Origin: Rikenellaceae bacterium
GTDB taxonomy: Bacteria; Bacteroidota; Bacteroidia; Bacteroidales; UBA932
Reading direction: 5' to 3'
Length of the DNA: 64,000 nucleotides
Assembly (NCBI GenBank): GCA_022766385.1
Contig: JALEPJ010000003.1
Span: 1-64,000, forward strand
A model generated the notes under the pieces. It made no database searches. It saw only the letters and a program-made list of their open reading frames with translations, and had not been told where the DNA came from. The position numbers were made by a program, and so were the translations under genes. Below are positions 1 to 8,528 of this stretch, piece after piece (the first letter of the stretch is position 1; each line of letters opens with the position of its first letter).

Positions 1-1
1 C

Positions 2-112
2 GCTTGGGAGTCTGACCGAAATACTGCCGATAGCAAAATCGTGTGGCAGTTCCAAACAAAGGATGCAAGGGTAAAGCTGGCTTCATTGTACCCGAAGATC
101 GTTGAATGTTAA
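2..112 (+). CDS. C-terminal tail of an unidentified protein, possibly a transposase (5' end outside window)
   Basis: An open frame enters from the left edge and stops at 110-112, giving about 36 residues that end with the pattern WQFQTKDARVKLASLYPKI. The DAR-K-LYP ending resembles the tails of some insertion-sequence transposases as I remember them, but I cannot name the family. A hairpin plus T-run lies 70 bases downstream, as expected for the end of a transcription unit. The neighbouring IS1595 remnant makes a mobile-element origin plausible. Identification is weak. Confidence 0.4.
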   Translation, partial: AWESDRNTADSKIVWQFQTKDARVKLASLYPKIVEC

Positions 113-181
113 TTTCTATATGTCGTTAAGACGTTACACTAGGGGTTCAGATAAATACAGGCTGAATGTCCCTTTATGTGT

Positions 182-216
182 ACGGAGACAATTATAGGGC
201 GTTCTCCGTTTTTTTT
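182..216 (+). terminator. intrinsic terminator
   Basis: ACGGAGA (182-188) pairs with TCTCCGT (203-209) and is followed by an eight-T run. It would end transcription of the partial gene at the left edge. Confidence 0.6.
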
Positions 217-255
217 GGCCTTGCTCTCTGAGGCTAGATAGAATGTTGTCGGCAT

Positions 256-302
256 ATAGTAGGCGTTTTTATTTCGCCTACAAAAATGCCTACTATTTTT
301 TA
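256..302. other. nested inverted repeat with two competing hairpins
   Basis: ATAGTAGGC (256-264) can pair with GCCTACTAT (288-296). Alternatively GTAGGCG (259-265) pairs with CGCCTAC (275-281). A T-run follows. It could be a terminator or the end of a lost mobile element. No gene is visible in 217-394 apart from this. Confidence 0.4.
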
Positions 303-394
303 GTCAATTCCAAATACACTATAACAATTGCTAATAACCGTACTGTATTGAAAATCAGTAAAAAACAAAAGCAGCAACTCCTAAGAATTGCTGC

Positions 395-482
395 TGGTGC
401 CCCGGACGAGACTCGAACTCGTACGCACCTTTCGGCGCAAGGGATTTTAAGTCCCTCGTGTCTACCATTTCACCACCAGGGC
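395..482 (-). tRNA. tRNA-Leu (anticodon TAA)
   Basis: The minus strand folds as a class II tRNA. The acceptor stem is GCCCTGG/CCGGGGC with discriminator A, the anticodon loop is CTTAAAA (TAA), there is a long variable arm, and the T loop is a normal TTCGAGT. The 3' CCA is encoded in the DNA (395-397), unlike the other two tRNAs in the window. A matching -7 promoter element lies just upstream. Confidence 0.95.
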
Positions 483-516
483 AACGATTCAGGCTATGTC
501 AAGCCTTTTCGACTTG

Positions 517-524
517 CAAATATA
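517..524 (-). promoter_or_regulatory. -7 element for tRNA-Leu(TAA)
   Basis: On the minus strand the sequence is TATATTTG, a match to the Bacteroidetes -7 consensus TAnnTTTG, about 35 bases before the mature tRNA 5' end. Confidence 0.6.
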
Positions 525-570
525 GCATTTTTAATTTTAATGATTACTCAATGTTATACCTAAATTAAGT

Positions 571-726
571 TCAGCAGCGGAGAAACTTTTCTTCATCCTT
601 CTTCCAATAATGCTGTGTATATCCGCAGCGAGGGCAGACAACACCCTGCTTCTCTCTATATTCTATCAACTTACTTTTGCAACTGGCCTCATCAGGAAAG
701 GCGTTCATAAAGTCTATATGTCTCAT
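571..726 (-). pseudogene. IS1595-type transposase, N-terminal remnant
   Basis: A 51-codon minus-strand frame starts at 726 and stops at 571. It opens with MRHIDFMNAFPDE and continues to a zinc-ribbon half, CPRCGY, followed by QHYW and a final LRC. This order matches the start of IS1595-family (ISXO2-like) transposases, where the ribbon is followed by a DDE domain of about 200 residues. That domain is missing; a stop falls exactly at the second cysteine pair. The remaining part of 483-858 holds no other gene. Nothing suggests the fragment is functional. Confidence 0.65.
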
Positions 727-825
727 ATCACTATATGTTTATAGAGACAAAAGTACAGACTGGATGTGCCGTATTGCTGCTCAAGCTCATTTTAGGTAAA
801 AAACTAATTATTCATAAAATAGAAT

Positions 826-833
826 TATCTTTG
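826..833 (+). promoter_or_regulatory. -7 element for queH
   Basis: TATCTTTG matches TAnnTTTG. The predicted transcript would start near 840, in front of the queH start codons. The sequence at 841-863 (TCTCGACTTCGCTCGACA and flanks) looks like a common short dispersed repeat placed in the leader. Confidence 0.6.
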
Positions 834-858
834 CAGAGATGTCTCGACTTCGCTCGAC

Positions 859-1524
859 ATGACAATGGATATGGGAAAAAGGAAGGAAATGATACAGGCG
901 CCGATGGGGGAGACCAAGGTCCTTCTCCATACCTGCTGTGCACCATGTTCCAGCGCGATCATAGAGGCAATGATGCAGAATGGCATAACTCCTGTCATAT
1001 TCTACTGCAATCCGAACATATATCCGCAGGAGGAATATGAGATCCGCAAGAACGAATGCACCAGATATGCAGAGTCTCTAGGCCTTGAGATCGTAGATGA
1101 TGATTATGACCATGAGACATGGCTGGAGTCGGTAAGGGGCATGGAAAACGAGCCGGAAAGGGGCGGCAGATGCCTCAAGTGTTTCAAAATCAGACTTCTC
1201 CGCACTGCAGGATATGCGGCGGAAAAAGGCATAAAGGTCATAACTACGACTCTGGCCTCATCCCGTTGGAAATCTCTGGACCAGATAAACGAAGCCGGCC
1301 GATGGGCCTGCAGTCAGATAAACGGGAACTTCGACGACAGTCGGCCAGAGGTAGACAAGATCCCACCAGTTGACCGTGTCATCTGGTGGGACCAGAACTG
1401 GCGTAAAGGAGGCCTTCAGGAACGCCGTCTGCAAATCATCAGGGAATATGATTTCTACAACCAGCAGTATTGCGGCTGCGAATTCAGCATGCGTAAGGAT
1501 GAATCTCTAAATAAGTCATTCTGA
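859..1524 (+). CDS. queH: epoxyqueuosine reductase QueH
   Basis: QueH reduces epoxyqueuosine to queuosine in tRNA, replacing the cobalamin enzyme QueG in many bacteria. The 221-residue product has the family's cysteine signatures: HTCCAPCS near residue 27, RCLKCFKIRL near residue 110, and YCGCEFS near the C terminus, which together bind the iron-sulfur cluster and metal. The segment NWRKGGLQERR is also typical. Four in-frame ATGs (859, 865, 871, 889) compete as start; the one at 889 has a GGAAGG just upstream and may be the real one. The gene stands alone, between mobile-element debris and a GH53 remnant. A diverged fragment of the same family lies at 18063-18149. Confidence 0.9.
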   Translation: MTMDMGKRKEMIQAPMGETKVLLHTCCAPCSSAIIEAMMQNGITPVIFYCNPNIYPQEEYEIRKNECTRYAESLGLEIVDDDYDHETWLESVRGMENEPERGGRCLKCFKIRLLRTAGYAAEKGIKVITTTLASSRWKSLDQINEAGRWACSQINGNFDDSRPEVDKIPPVDRVIWWDQNWRKGGLQERRLQIIREYDFYNQQYCGCEFSMRKDESLNKSF

Positions 1525-1561
1525 TCTTATTGTCAATGTGGCTTTCTTCACCCCTTTCCGC

Positions 1562-1765
1562 ACCAGCCTTCTTCAGTGCAGTGCATTCCCTTTCTTCTCC
1601 GGCCGCATTGTGGAATCTCTGCCCGTCGCTTTCCATCTTGGTTACCCAACTTATGTCTGCACCTTCGGCAAATGCAGTTTCCTGAACTTCCGCTTCCTGC
1701 GGCAGGGGTGTCGGATTATCGGTGTCATTCCCGCATGAAGCAGCACACAAGATGGCTGCATGTTT
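1562..1765 (-). pseudogene. GH53 endo-beta-1,4-galactanase, N-terminal remnant
   Basis: The minus-strand frame reads LCAASC (a lipobox-like start) and then AEGADISWVTKMESDGQRF and ECTALKKAG. This is the characteristic N terminus of GH53 arabinogalactan endo-galactanases (AKGADVSWLxxME, then a Cys and the first helix). Similarity ends near 1562, before the first core strand; the remaining 300 residues of a GH53 enzyme are absent. A stop directly upstream (1766-1768) also removes the normal signal peptide start. It is a dead relic of a galactan-degrading gene next to the intact PUL. Confidence 0.7.
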
Positions 1766-1796
1766 TTATATCCTACAAAGATTTAGGTTTTTTGAT

Positions 1797-1804
1797 TAAC
1801 TTTG
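1797..1804 (+). promoter_or_regulatory. -7 element for the PUL regulator
   Basis: TAACTTTG matches TAnnTTTG. Transcription would begin around 1811, only a few bases before the ATG at 1815, so the mRNA is leaderless or nearly so. Confidence 0.55.
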
Positions 1805-1814
1805 TCTGAATCTG

Positions 1815-3443
1815 ATGAAATTGATGCCAGTGACAGGAAAGAAATATCTTATGATCATATGCATGGCTGCTTCAATCTTTACAGCAGCCGTTTCCTGCAC
1901 CCGCGCGCAGGAAAGTCCATTCGAAAAAGATCTTCAGAGGATAGACGAGGTCATTTCGCGGGCTGATGATTACATGGACATTAAGGAGCAGAGGATTTCC
2001 ACGATAGAGAACATGCTCCATTCACGTGGTGTGACTCCGCTTCAGCAGTATCATATCTATGGCGAGCTATATGATGAATATGTAGCTTATCAGTTTGACA
2101 AGGCAAAGGATGCATTGGACAATCAGCTGAAGCTGGCAGACGAGATAGGTAAAAAGGCTCTTAGACATGATTCCATGATAAAGAAAGCGCATCTGCTGAC
2201 TACTGCGGGATACTATCATGAGGCAGACGCACTGTTCGGACAGATAGATACGACATCTCTCGACAGCAGCCAGATGGTGGACTGGTACATGGCCCGTCAG
2301 AAATTCCTTTCCGATTATAATGAATATGTATCTTCGGCCGGATTTGCTGTTGAAGACTATGACAAGGTCCCGTATTATCAGGCGAAGATTGTACGCGGCC
2401 TTCCTGAGGGTTCGTATTACAGCCGTCATATTGAAATCCTTTCCCTTATATTCGAAAAACGCTATCGCGAAGCCAGTGAGCTGAATATCAGTCTTATAGA
2501 ATCTTTGAACAAGGATTCGAGAGACTATGCGGTGCAGACATACTGGCAGGGCAAGATATGCGAATTGCAGGGGAATGCATATGAAGCCATCTACTGGTGG
2601 ACTGAATCCGCAATATGCGATATCAAGGGGGCGATCAAGGATAATGCATCTCTGTCTACGCTGGCGTCGAAACTCATCAATCCTCAGGATGCCGACCGGG
2701 CTTTCAGATATATCCGTTTTTCTCTTGACGATGCCACTTTCTATAATGCCAAGCTCAGAAAGGTCCAGCTTGCGACGTCGTTCCCTGCAATCGAGAAGGC
2801 ATATACGGACAGCAAGCTGAGTCAGGAGAGGGATAGAGTGTTCTTCATAGGCCTTCTGGGGGCCGTGGCTCTGCTTCTGGCATTCTTCTGCATGCTTGCG
2901 ATACGAATGTATTTCAAGGACAAGGCTTCGGCAGATGACATAAGGAAGAAGAACCAGCAGCTTCTTCTCTATACCAAATCTATCGAAGAAGCAGAGAACA
3001 ACCTCAGGAAGACAAATCTGGATCTTGTGGAGGCAAATGCCGCAAAAGAGGAGTATCTGGGCCTGTTCCTGTCCATGTGTTCAGGTTATCTTGACAAGCT
3101 CAAGAAGACTTTGCCAAGGGATCAGTATGAGGCCGAACTCAAGAATTTCTACAAGACTTTCGATACGTCTTTCATCAAGCTCTATCCGACCTTTGTCGAG
3201 GATTTCAACAGCCTTCTCAAGGAGGATCAGCGCATAAGCCTGAAGGATGGGGAGATGCTGAATACAGAGCTCCGTATCTTCGCTCTGATCAAGCTCGGCA
3301 TCAATCAATCTTCTCATATAGCCTCTCTCCTGAGGTACTCTGTGAACACGATCTACAACTACAGGGCGCAGATCAAAAATGCTGTCCAGGAAGACCGTGA
3401 AAACTTCGAAGAAATGGTCAAAAAGATAGGTTCAAGACAGTAA
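1815..3443 (+). CDS. membrane-spanning PUL regulator (DUF6377-like, TPR plus C-terminal helix-turn-helix)
   Basis: This 542-residue protein sits directly upstream of susC on the same strand and is most likely the local activator of the locus. It has a hydrophobic N terminus ending in a possible lipobox (VSC), and a helical repeat region to about residue 330 that looks TPR-like. A single transmembrane helix follows at about 341-367 (FFIGLLGAVALLLAFF), then a coiled segment. The cytoplasmic end has a LuxR-like helix-turn-helix near 482-525 (LRIFALIKLGINQSSHIASL, then VNTIYNYR). The architecture matches Bacteroidetes regulators annotated as DUF6377, in which a periplasmic part is thought to sense oligosaccharide. 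The start could be 1815 or the in-frame ATG at 1824. Naming the domain rests on recall; the topology is visible. Confidence 0.8.
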   Translation: MKLMPVTGKKYLMIICMAASIFTAAVSCTRAQESPFEKDLQRIDEVISRADDYMDIKEQRISTIENMLHSRGVTPLQQYHIYGELYDEYVAYQFDKAKDALDNQLKLADEIGKKALRHDSMIKKAHLLTTAGYYHEADALFGQIDTTSLDSSQMVDWYMARQKFLSDYNEYVSSAGFAVEDYDKVPYYQAKIVRGLPEGSYYSRHIEILSLIFEKRYREASELNISLIESLNKDSRDYAVQTYWQGKICELQGNAYEAIYWWTESAICDIKGAIKDNASLSTLASKLINPQDADRAFRYIRFSLDDATFYNAKLRKVQLATSFPAIEKAYTDSKLSQERDRVFFIGLLGAVALLLAFFCMLAIRMYFKDKASADDIRKKNQQLLLYTKSIEEAENNLRKTNLDLVEANAAKEEYLGLFLSMCSGYLDKLKKTLPRDQYEAELKNFYKTFDTSFIKLYPTFVEDFNSLLKEDQRISLKDGEMLNTELRIFALIKLGINQSSHIASLLRYSVNTIYNYRAQIKNAVQEDRENFEEMVKKIGSRQ

Positions 3444-3750
3444 AAATCCACTTTTTATCATATCGGGTTCTAAGGATAATGTGCTTGTTTTCAGTACTTT
3501 GACCTTAAAACTTTTATTCTTTTCGTCCACTTTCAAGAATGCGCTATGACCTACCTTGTGGGAAATGGTCCACTTTTTTGCGCCTGAATTTTGCCTTAAT
3601 TAGCAGAGAGTCAATTACATAGATATGATAAGTCCACTAATTTAACCCAAGCCGGCTACGAGCAGTGAAATGGAGGATTATTTTATTAAATTTGATGACA
3701 CGAACTGAAATTCGTAATACACATTATTAACAACACATAAACACTAACCC
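3444..3750 (+). promoter_or_regulatory. PUL promoter region with four TCCACT repeats
   Basis: This 307-base gap holds no gene. The motif TCCACTTTT (or close variants) occurs four times in the same direction at 3447, 3526, 3569 and 3633. A -7 element TAAATTTG lies at 3687-3694, which puts the susC transcript start near 3701 with a 50-base leader. The repeats are candidate binding sites for the adjacent regulator; this is inference from position. Confidence 0.5.
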
Positions 3751-6700
3751 ATGAAACACCTAACTTATCGAATCGCCCTTATCTTTGCGATAATGGGTCT
3801 GAGCTGCGCCAATGCGTTTGCTCAGCAAGTGAAAGGTACAGTGAAGGATGTTTACGGAGAACCAGTGATCGGCGCAGCCGTGATGGTGGACGGAACATCC
3901 ATTGGTACAACAGTCGATCTCGACGGTAGCTTCGTCTTCAACCAGGCTATCCCGTCAGACGCTGTCTTCGTTGTTTCTTCAATCGGTTACAAGACTGTCA
4001 GCGTTCCTGCAAGCGGCAATCTCAACATCGTGCTTGAAGAAGATACGACAATGCTCGATGAGACAGTCGTAATCGGTTACGGCGTCCAGAAGAAGAGCGT
4101 CGTCACAGCAGCGATTTCATCAATCACATCTGAAGACCTCAAGAAGACCGCAGCAACACGCGTGGACAACCTTCTTCAGGGTATGACCTCCGGAGTGACA
4201 GTCACATCGACTTCCGGTGCTCCTGATTCAGGTTCCCAGATCCGAATTCGTGGTATCGGTACCATCAACGACTCAAACCCTATGTATATAGTTGACGGTA
4301 TGCCTGTAGGCGGCATCGACTACCTTAACCCTAACGACATCGAGCGTATCGAGGTCCTCAAGGATGCGGCTTCAGGTGCGGTTTACGGTGCTCGTGCGGC
4401 AAACGGTGTGATCCTCGTCACCACACGTCAGGGCTCGAAAGGCAAGACAACAGTAAATTATGACTTCTCATACGGATGGCAGAATCCATGGCGCAAGCCA
4501 CAGGTTCTCGACGCTACAGAGTATGCGATCATGATGAACGAAGGCTATGTGAACAATGGTCAGGCTCCTATCTATGCAGATCCTTATTCATTCGGAAAAG
4601 GAACAGACTGGGTAGGCGCTATCTTCAATGACAATGCTCCTGTTCAGCAGCATGACCTGAACATCAGCGGCGGTAATGATCGCGTACAGTATTCTACATC
4701 AGCTGGTTTCCTCTCACGCGAGGGTACCATCGGAGGTAACTTCGGCCGCGCAAACTATGACCGTGTCACACTCCGTCAGGCTCTCAATGCCGTTCTCTTC
4801 GACAACTCAGAGGATCGTGACTGGCTGAACAAGATGACAATGCAGTCAAGCGTTTCTTACGCGCATATCAATTCTACAGGTATCTCTACAAACTCTGAGT
4901 TCGGTTCGCCGCTCGGCTCTGCAATCGGTATGTCACCGCTCGAGCCTATCTTCGCTGACGCTGCCACAGAGGAGAGCTACAAGACTCTTTATCCGCTCGG
5001 ATACGACTACATCATCCGTGATGCAAGCGGCCGTCCTTATACAATTGTAGACGGTACCATCTACAACGAGCAGAACAACCCTCTCGCAATGCTCGAGCAG
5101 CCGGGCGAGAAATATTGGACTGACAAATTCGTAGCTAACGGAAATATCGAACTCCAGCTCTGGGACGGTCTCAAGTTCCGTACTCAGGTAGGTGTGGACA
5201 TGGCATTCTGGGGAAGCCACGGCCACAGCGAACCTTATTTCCTTTCAACAAAGAACTACAGCTATGAGACTACTTCTGACACCATCTCTTATGACAAGAA
5301 CGGAAACGAAGTGATCACAACCAAGACCAACTATGCTACAAGCGCATGGCAGTCGATGAACCGTTCGCTTTCTTGGCAGGTGGAGAACATACTTTCTTAC
5401 AACAAGACATTCGGCAACCACACAGTGTCTGCAATCCTCGGTCAGTCGGCTCTCTCATCTTCATCTTCAAATGTAGGAGCTTCTGCAAACGGTCTCATGT
5501 ATCCTTACGATCCTTATAAGATCTCAGTGAACAATACCGTAGGTCAGACAATCAACGGTGACCGCAACGGATGGGGCTCATGGAACTCAATCCCTTACAG
5601 ACTCGCTTCTTACTTCGGACGAGTTTCTTACAACTACGCTGAGCGCTACATGGCTGAGCTTACAGTACGTCGAGATGCTTCAAGCCGCTTCGGTGATAAC
5701 AACAAATGGGGTACATTCCCTTCATTCTCACTTGGTTGGAACATCAAGAATGAGGCGTTCATGAAGGATATCACTGCTGTTTCAGCATTGAAGCTCCGCG
5801 CATCCTGGGGAGTAAACGGTAACGACTCTATCGGTAATTTCACATATGCCGTTTACATGAACTCAGGCAATAATTACGTATTCGGTTCAGGTGCAAACGG
5901 TTCCGAGGTCATCAACATCGGTGCAAAGCCTTCAGGACTTGCAAACCCTGACGTGAAGTGGGAGGAATCAAGACAGACCAACATCGGTCTCGATGCAGCA
6001 TTCTTCAACAGCCGCCTCACAGCAACATTCGACTGGTATCGCAAGAATACAGCCGGCATGCTTCTTTCAATGCCTGTACCAGGATACTCAGGAGACTCTT
6101 CTCCTATAGGTAACCTCGGTGACATGGTCAACAGCGGTGTCGAGATGGAGGTAGGTTATCGTGACACTTACGGTGACTTCAACTGGCATATTTCTGCTAA
6201 TGCTACATATAATAAGAATACCCTCACTTATCTCGGTGACGACGCAACAGACCTTTATGGTTCAAGCCACAAGATTGGTCAGCTCACACGTGGTGAGATC
6301 GGTCTTCCATTCCCGTTCTTCTATGGTTACAAGACTGACGGCGTATTCCAGAATGCAGCTGAGGTTGCTGCTTATACAAACGCTGAGGGCAACATGATCC
6401 AGCCTAACGCAACTCCTGGTGACTTCCGCTTCCAGGATATCAACGGTGACGGCCAGATCACTGACGCAGACCGTACCATGATTGGCAAGGGTATTCCTGA
6501 CTGGACATTCGGTCTCAACCTCGGTTTCGACTGGAAGGGCATCGATTTCAGTATGCTCCTTCAGGGACAGCTCGGTGCACAGGCATTCAATGTTACCCGT
6601 CGTACAGACCTTTACTACATCAACCTTCCTAAGACAATCCTCAACCGTTGGACAGGTGAGGGCTCTACAAACTCGGCTCCTAAGTTCGAGTTCACATCGG

Positions 6701-6987
6701 CAAACGAGAACTACCGCGTTTCCGACTACTGGGTAGAGGATGCATCATTCCTCCGCGCACGTAACGTACAGCTCGGTTATACTCTTCCACAGAGCCTTAC
6801 AAAGAAGGTCTTCATTCAGCGCCTCAGAGTTTACGCTCAGGCCGAGAACCTCTTCACTCTTACCAGATACACAGGTTGTGACCCTGAGGTTACAGGTGGT
6901 AACGGATTCGGAACAGAGCTCGGTATCGACCGCGGTGTATATCCGCAGAACCGTACTTTCTCTGTCGGTGTAAACCTTACATTCTAA
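3751..6987 (+). CDS. SusC-like TonB-dependent outer-membrane glycan transporter
   Basis: This is the outer-membrane channel that imports oligosaccharides with its SusD lid, powered by TonB. The 1078 residues begin with a signal peptide (cleavage after ANAFAQ). A carboxypeptidase-D-like regulatory domain follows (KGTVKDVYGEPVIGAAV, about 27-105), then a TonB-box region (ETVVIGYGVQKK). The plug carries the diagnostic SusC stretch around residues 182-226 (VDGMPVGGIDYL, VLKDAASGAVYGARAANGV). The 22-strand barrel ends in a terminal Phe, as usual for barrel insertion. Length is normal for the family. It is 18 bases upstream of susD and heads the PUL operon. Confidence 0.97.
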   Translation: MKHLTYRIALIFAIMGLSCANAFAQQVKGTVKDVYGEPVIGAAVMVDGTSIGTTVDLDGSFVFNQAIPSDAVFVVSSIGYKTVSVPASGNLNIVLEEDTTMLDETVVIGYGVQKKSVVTAAISSITSEDLKKTAATRVDNLLQGMTSGVTVTSTSGAPDSGSQIRIRGIGTINDSNPMYIVDGMPVGGIDYLNPNDIERIEVLKDAASGAVYGARAANGVILVTTRQGSKGKTTVNYDFSYGWQNPWRKPQVLDATEYAIMMNEGYVNNGQAPIYADPYSFGKGTDWVGAIFNDNAPVQQHDLNISGGNDRVQYSTSAGFLSREGTIGGNFGRANYDRVTLRQALNAVLFDNSEDRDWLNKMTMQSSVSYAHINSTGISTNSEFGSPLGSAIGMSPLEPIFADAATEESYKTLYPLGYDYIIRDASGRPYTIVDGTIYNEQNNPLAMLEQPGEKYWTDKFVANGNIELQLWDGLKFRTQVGVDMAFWGSHGHSEPYFLSTKNYSYETTSDTISYDKNGNEVITTKTNYATSAWQSMNRSLSWQVENILSYNKTFGNHTVSAILGQSALSSSSSNVGASANGLMYPYDPYKISVNNTVGQTINGDRNGWGSWNSIPYRLASYFGRVSYNYAERYMAELTVRRDASSRFGDNNKWGTFPSFSLGWNIKNEAFMKDITAVSALKLRASWGVNGNDSIGNFTYAVYMNSGNNYVFGSGANGSEVINIGAKPSGLANPDVKWEESRQTNIGLDAAFFNSRLTATFDWYRKNTAGMLLSMPVPGYSGDSSPIGNLGDMVNSGVEMEVGYRDTYGDFNWHISANATYNKNTLTYLGDDATDLYGSSHKIGQLTRGEIGLPFPFFYGYKTDGVFQNAAEVAAYTNAEGNMIQPNATPGDFRFQDINGDGQITDADRTMIGKGIPDWTFGLNLGFDWKGIDFSMLLQGQLGAQAFNVTRRTDLYYINLPKTILNRWTGEGSTNSAPKFEFTSANENYRVSDYWVEDASFLRARNVQLGYTLPQSLTKKVFIQRLRVYAQAENLFTLTRYTGCDPEVTGGNGFGTELGIDRGVYPQNRTFSVGVNLTF

Positions 6988-7004
6988 TTTAACAGGATGA
7001 TATT

Positions 7005-8516
7005 ATGAAAAAGATAATAATTGCAATAAGCGCATTGGCTGTCCTTCTGATGTCTTCTTGTACGAAGGAGTTCGTCACCGTGAAGCACAATTCATCGGAG
7101 CCGCAGTCAGAGTACTATATCAATGAGTCTCGTATGTTCGAGGGCCTTGTTGCCGCATACGACCCTCTCAAGTGGTATGACTATTTCTACCAGTATACAG
7201 ACTTCCAGATGATGTCAGACATCATGTCTGACGACATCTACTGCGGAGGTTCAAACGACGGTGACCAGCCTAGCCTGGTGAAGATCCACTACTATACATC
7301 TACTCCTACCACGATCGTGGATGTTCCATGGACAGTTTCATACTCAGGTATCAATCGTTGCTGCCACGTTCTTGAGAACGTAGACAATGTACCGGGCATG
7401 TCTGAGGCGACAAAGACTCTCTATAAGGCTGAGGCAACGATCCTCAAGGCTTTCTACTACAATATCCTCTGGAAGTTCTGGGGTAATGTCCCTTATTATG
7501 ATACAAACCTCGAGGCTCCTTATACTACTCCTCAGCTTTCTGCTGACGAGGTTTATGAGAACATCGTTACAAAGATCGAGGAAGCTATCGCTATGGATGT
7601 CCTTCCTATGAAGCAGACTCCTGAGAACTACGGCCGCGTTACAAAGGCAATGGCTTACATGCTTTATGCTGAGGCTGTAATGTATCAGAAGGATACAGAA
7701 CGTTATGCACAGGCTCTCTCATACATGAAGGAGATAATCAGCTCCGGCCAGTATTCTCTCGTAGCTGACTTCGCAGGCATCTGGGCAGAGACCGGCGAGT
7801 GGGGCAATGAGTCGATCTGGGAGATCAACTACATTTCAGAAGGTGGTGTACGTGACTGGGGCGCACCTATCGCAACCGGCGGTAACGTATATTCTACTCT
7901 CATCGGTATCCCTGGCGGCGTAAGCGGTCAGTTTGATGACGGTTGGGGATTCAGCCCTGTAGCTGCAAAGGCTTATGAGATGTATGAGGATGGCGACACA
8001 CGTAAAGACGGCGGTATCTACAACCACCTTGCTGTAGTAGGCGAGTATGGCAACGGTATCAACGGAGGACGTTGGCAGTCGACAGGTTACTTCCTTCTCA
8101 AATACATAGCAAGAACAAACGGAAACCATGGCTTCAAGGCTTCAAACACCATGAACTATGGCAACAATAAGCGAGTTTACCGCTTTGCCGAGACTCTCCT
8201 CAACGCTGCTGAGCTTGCAGCTCTTACAGGAGGAGATGGAAGCGAGTATCTTGCTCAGGTACGTGCTATCAGAAACTGCTCTGACACAGACACTTCTATC
8301 GACGGCATCATCGAAGAGCGTCACAAGGAGTTCGTGGGCGAAGGAAAGCGCTACTGGGATCTCGTACGTACAGGAAAGGCTGCATCTGTTCTGACAAAGG
8401 CAAACCGTCAGTTCGACGGAAGCCAGCCTATAGACTGGACAGAGAACAAGAAGTACTGGCCTATCCCGCAGTCAGAGTGTGACAAGGATCCTAACATCGT
8501 ACAGAACAACTACTAA
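7005..8516 (+). CDS. SusD-like surface glycan-binding lipoprotein
   Basis: SusD proteins form the hinged lid over SusC and deliver glycan into the channel. The 503-residue product has a lipoprotein signal (LLMSSC, lipidated Cys about residue 19). TPR-rich helical sequence follows, and the C-terminal RagB/SusD signature is present: VYRFAETLLNAAELAAL, then IIEERHKEFVGEGKRYWDL, and a final KYWPIPQSE. These are all hallmark positions. It lies between susC and the SGBP gene with short gaps, consistent with one transcript. Confidence 0.97.
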   Translation: MKKIIIAISALAVLLMSSCTKEFVTVKHNSSEPQSEYYINESRMFEGLVAAYDPLKWYDYFYQYTDFQMMSDIMSDDIYCGGSNDGDQPSLVKIHYYTSTPTTIVDVPWTVSYSGINRCCHVLENVDNVPGMSEATKTLYKAEATILKAFYYNILWKFWGNVPYYDTNLEAPYTTPQLSADEVYENIVTKIEEAIAMDVLPMKQTPENYGRVTKAMAYMLYAEAVMYQKDTERYAQALSYMKEIISSGQYSLVADFAGIWAETGEWGNESIWEINYISEGGVRDWGAPIATGGNVYSTLIGIPGGVSGQFDDGWGFSPVAAKAYEMYEDGDTRKDGGIYNHLAVVGEYGNGINGGRWQSTGYFLLKYIARTNGNHGFKASNTMNYGNNKRVYRFAETLLNAAELAALTGGDGSEYLAQVRAIRNCSDTDTSIDGIIEERHKEFVGEGKRYWDLVRTGKAASVLTKANRQFDGSQPIDWTENKKYWPIPQSECDKDPNIVQNNY

Positions 8517-8528
8517 ATCCGGATCATC

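Noticed and set aside
3447..3641. Resemblance of the TCCACT repeats to the IS ends (GTGTCCACTAAAAATT)
   Set aside because: Only TCCACT is shared consistently; the repeats lack the rest of the IS end and are not paired as inverted ends.
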